NCBI GenBank assembly: GCA_000181795.3
Contig: CM012955.1
Location: forward strand, 3,892,108 to 3,956,107
Length of the DNA stretch: 64,000 nucleotides
Direction of reading: 5' to 3'
DNA from: Trichinella spiralis
Taxonomy: Eukaryota > Nematoda > Enoplea > Trichinellida > Trichinellidae
Positions within the stretch are counted from its first letter, which is position 1. Every line of letters starts with the position of its first letter. Below, in pieces: positions 61,901 through 64,000 of this stretch. Both the position numbers and the translations under genes were made by a program. The notes under the pieces are model-generated. The model did not search any database and had not been told where the DNA came from. It was given only the letters and a program-made list of their open reading frames with translations.

Positions 61901-63826
61901 GGCGGTGTACCGGATAGCTTTCCCAAAGACGCGTAAATTCATATTTTTGTTGTTGTTCTCTGCTACACAAGAAAGAGAAGTGGTGTTTCTTTTTTTGAAA
62001 AATGATTTTTTTTCACATATGTGCAGTTGGTTCTCGTACGGCATCCAGTGGAGAGGCTTTTACGGTTGTATCCGGTCCATTTCGCATGGCTTTGGTCAGA
62101 ATATTGACATCCGGAACGCGTTGAAGTCGTTGAACGTGGACGAATCGTGCGTGGAATCCAACGAGCGTTTGGCCACTGACGACAGAGTGATCAGTTTCAA
62201 CGGACAGGGCGTCTTTGCGATGCAGAGTTTCATCTTGGACGCAGACTCTTCGTTGTCGTTCAACATGCGTACAACTGCCGAAGAGGCGATTTTGCTTTAT
62301 CAGAGCAGTCAGTTGAAAAACAAACGTCGCAGAGATATCCATTCTGAGGTGACTGGCCACTTTTATTTCCACATCATCTCCCTTCTTGCCTTTTGCACGA
62401 CATACTTGCTTTTATGGGATTGTGTAAAAATTTTCATGCTGGTGGATGAAATTGCATTTTTGTTTGCAGGGTTTTGTTGTTGTCTACATGATGCAAGGGC
62501 GAGTGTATGTGCACATTGGACGTTCAACTGGCAGTGCAATTACACTGCACACTGACGACAACTTCAACGACGGTAAATTGCACAACATACTGATCAAACG
62601 TGAAAAGGCTAGGTTTGTTTGTTTGTTTGTTTGTTTGTTTGTTTGTTTGCATCATGCCAATGAATTTGCAGCGTGACGTTGTTTGTCGATGATTTGGAAA
62701 TGGATAGTGGCGAATTTGATACGTTGTGGACTCTTGGTTCGGTCGAGTCGATTCTGTTGCTCGGTGGATTGGCCGGAGTGAAAGTTCCCTCTGATGAAGC
62801 GACTGTGACACGTTCTTTCGTCGGTTGCCTTTCTGATTTCTTTCTGAACTACGAGTTTGTGATTTTTTTCCATTAATTAATTAATTAATTAATTAATTAA
62901 TCAACACTGCTCTATTTTACTTTAATTTGTTGTTTTCTAATTTTGCAGAAGGATGCCGTTGTTGCCTCATTTTCTTCTGAACGCTCGGCTTGGCTACTGC
63001 GGGTTGGGAAGCTACGATGGCTATTATGGTATATAATTTCATTTTAGCAAATAATTTCATAAATTGCTGAAAACTAATTCTCGACTATATGTTCAAAAGT
63101 ATTTGTTTGTTTTAATGAGTCGATTTTATTAATCCTTTTTCTCATTAAACAGTAAATTCTTCTCCTATTATAAATAAATTAATCGTTATCGAATTAAATA
63201 TTTATCTCTTGAAGGCATTTTTTCTGCATAGTGCTGTTTAGTGGCTACAGTTTGCTTGCTTGCCTCCTTGCTTGCTTGCTTACCTGTGCTTCAGACCGTA
63301 TATATATATATATATCGCTTTTTGCAGATTAAGTGTGCGATTGTTGTTGATGATGACGTGCTTATAGGGAAATTCTTTTTTTTTGTTTGCTTTTTATTTC
63401 ACAACCATACTAGTAGTAGCAGTGGATTTTGTGACATTAAATGAAAAGTGAAGAATATTTTTTAATATAAAATGACGCTTTTCATAAAATATTTATGATC
63501 AAGTTCGTCATTGTTGTGTTGTTTTTTTTTCTTTCTTTTCTTGCGTGTAATTTAAATGAAGTTTGTAATAATTTTATTTTTTACGTTAATTTCCTTTTTT
63601 TCTTTTTCTTGGGAAAGTTTACGTGTAATTTCTGCAAGTGAAATTTCTAATACGCGTTTCTTGTATGCGTGAAAAGTTGCTTCTCTCCAAGGTGTGAAAT
63701 CAATGGATCCACTGCTAGCCGATGACAGCACCGGTCAGATTCCGGTCTTGTTTCGAAAGCGACTTCAACCTGCTTTAACTGCGAAGAAAAATGGCAAGAA
63801 ATGGCAGTTGAAAACTCGTCGAGGAG
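47929..63826 (+). CDS. lam-3: Laminin alpha chain, alpha-1/2 (LAM-3) type, 3' end beyond window
   Basis: Fifty-three coding exons, about 2871 codons in the window, all phases consistent; the first is 47929-48073 and the last seen 63692-63826. Laminin alpha pairs with beta and gamma chains to build basement membranes. Approximate order by residue: signal peptide 1-20 ([20 protein letters not shown]); LN polymerisation domain 22-292 ([38 protein letters not shown]-like [12 protein letters not shown]); LE repeats 295-545; first L4 about 548-735; LE repeats 745-1290; second L4 about 1296-1485; LE repeats to 1683; coiled-coil domains II/I 1685-2245 ([34 protein letters not shown]); LG1 about 2250-2435, LG2 about 2440-2600 and LG3 about 2630-2825 ([13 protein letters not shown]). 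A basic linker follows. Two L4 domains fit LAM-3 rather than EPI-1. LG4-5 are expected downstream. If the last exon does not splice at 63827, the frame ends at 63838-63840. Confidence 0.95.
48653..50677 (+). other. 2-kb intron within the laminin LN domain
   Basis: Far larger than the other introns of this gene (mostly 50-150 bp). It separates ..TITLDLRQ from [10 protein letters not shown]. The first few hundred bases (about 48660-49050) are less AT-rich. It includes a C run near 50109-50116. Open frames at 48583 and 49906 are not protein-like. Confidence 0.7.
55892..55928. repeat. TA dinucleotide microsatellite
   Basis: TA run within a laminin intron, preceding the second L4 domain exons. 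Confidence 0.8.
61499..61507 (+). other. lam-3: RGD tripeptide in laminin LG2
   Basis: The codons CGT GGT GAT encode RGD in the context [13 protein letters not shown], at the end of the exon ending at 61510. RGD is a known integrin-recognition motif in other matrix proteins. Whether it is exposed here is not known, as the segment sits at or next to a beta strand of the LG fold. Confidence 0.7.
62611..62650. repeat. GTTT tetranucleotide microsatellite
   Basis: GTTT run directly after an exon end in the laminin LG3 region; the splice donor is its first GTTT. Confidence 0.85.
62872..62902. repeat. ATTA tetranucleotide microsatellite
   Basis: ATTA run within the last short laminin LG3 intron. 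Confidence 0.85.
63029..63691 (+). other. Intron between laminin LG3 and the LG3-LG4 linker
   Basis: A 663 bp intron with a CTTGC repeat near 63250-63285, a TA run near 63299-63315 and T-rich tracts. No coding signal. Confidence 0.65.
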
Positions 63827-64000
63827 GTGATATTTTCTGAAAAAATGAACATCACTTATTATCATTAAATAAATATGTGTAACAACCTTTTCAAGCATAC
63901 GTATAATTGTGTATGTATGTATGTATGTATGTATGTTAGTTTGTTTGTTTGTTTGAAATGGAGGGGTTGGACTTTTTTTCATGATTTGGTTTAGTTTTGT
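63827..64000 (+). other. Probable next laminin intron, running off the window
   Basis: A GT at 63827-63828 (GTGATATT) could be the donor after ..TRRGG. The sequence that follows is AT-rich, with a TATG run at about 63907-63936 and a GTTT run at about 63939-63956, and is intron-like. Confidence 0.45.

Noticed and set aside
1-64000. tRNA, rRNA or CRISPR features
   Set aside because: I looked for tRNA T-loop patterns (GGTTCGAATCC-like), rRNA cores and regularly spaced repeats and found none that I could support by eye.

Overview
The window looks like nuclear DNA of a nematode. It is AT-rich and carries animal genes split into many small exons, mostly by short GT-AG introns of about 50-150 bp. 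Splice acceptors vary (tttcag, tttag, ttaag, caag) rather than following one strict consensus. The nematode call rests on the gene set: a laminin alpha-A type chain with a two-L4 layout, an EMX homeobox gene, a long-tailed myosin I, and small SH2-tyrosine kinases of the nematode Fer-like kind. An early-branching (Dorylaimia/Enoplea) nematode is a guess. I see no rRNA, tRNA, CRISPR array, virus-like element or transposon ORF.

Layout. 1.76-5.28 kb: EMX-type homeobox gene (+). 6.58-8.71 kb: inositol hexakisphosphate kinase (-). 11.46-13.17 kb: SLC35C2-type nucleotide-sugar transporter (+). 13.49-19.75 kb: ceramide transfer protein CERT (-). 20.80-21.54 kb: intronless, GC-rich C1orf43-type membrane protein (-). 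23.51-30.50 kb: class I myosin with SH3 tail, MYO1E/F = HUM-1 type (+). 30.64-41.88 kb: a three-copy tandem segmental duplication, each unit about 3.7 kb with one SH2-kinase gene (-). 42.31-45.41 kb: RIOK1 atypical kinase (+). 47.93 kb to the window edge: laminin alpha, LAM-3 type (+), at least 53 coding exons and running off the right end.

Exon coordinates were derived by hand. Each junction was accepted only if it had GT/AG ends, kept the reading phase and restored continuity with the remembered family sequence. Several of these genes are housekeeping (RIOK1 in 40S maturation, CERT in ER-Golgi ceramide transfer, IP6K in inositol pyrophosphate synthesis). Laminin acts in basement membranes and myosin I at actin-membrane contacts. 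I see no functional clustering apart from the kinase array.

The most unusual item is the kinase array. All three paralogues have intact open frames and the same six-exon layout, but the SH2 FLVRES arginine is histidine in every copy, the DFG glycine is Asn or Lys, and the glycine-rich loop is altered. The copies are mosaics of one another, and each has its own TATA-like box and a spliced 5' leader.
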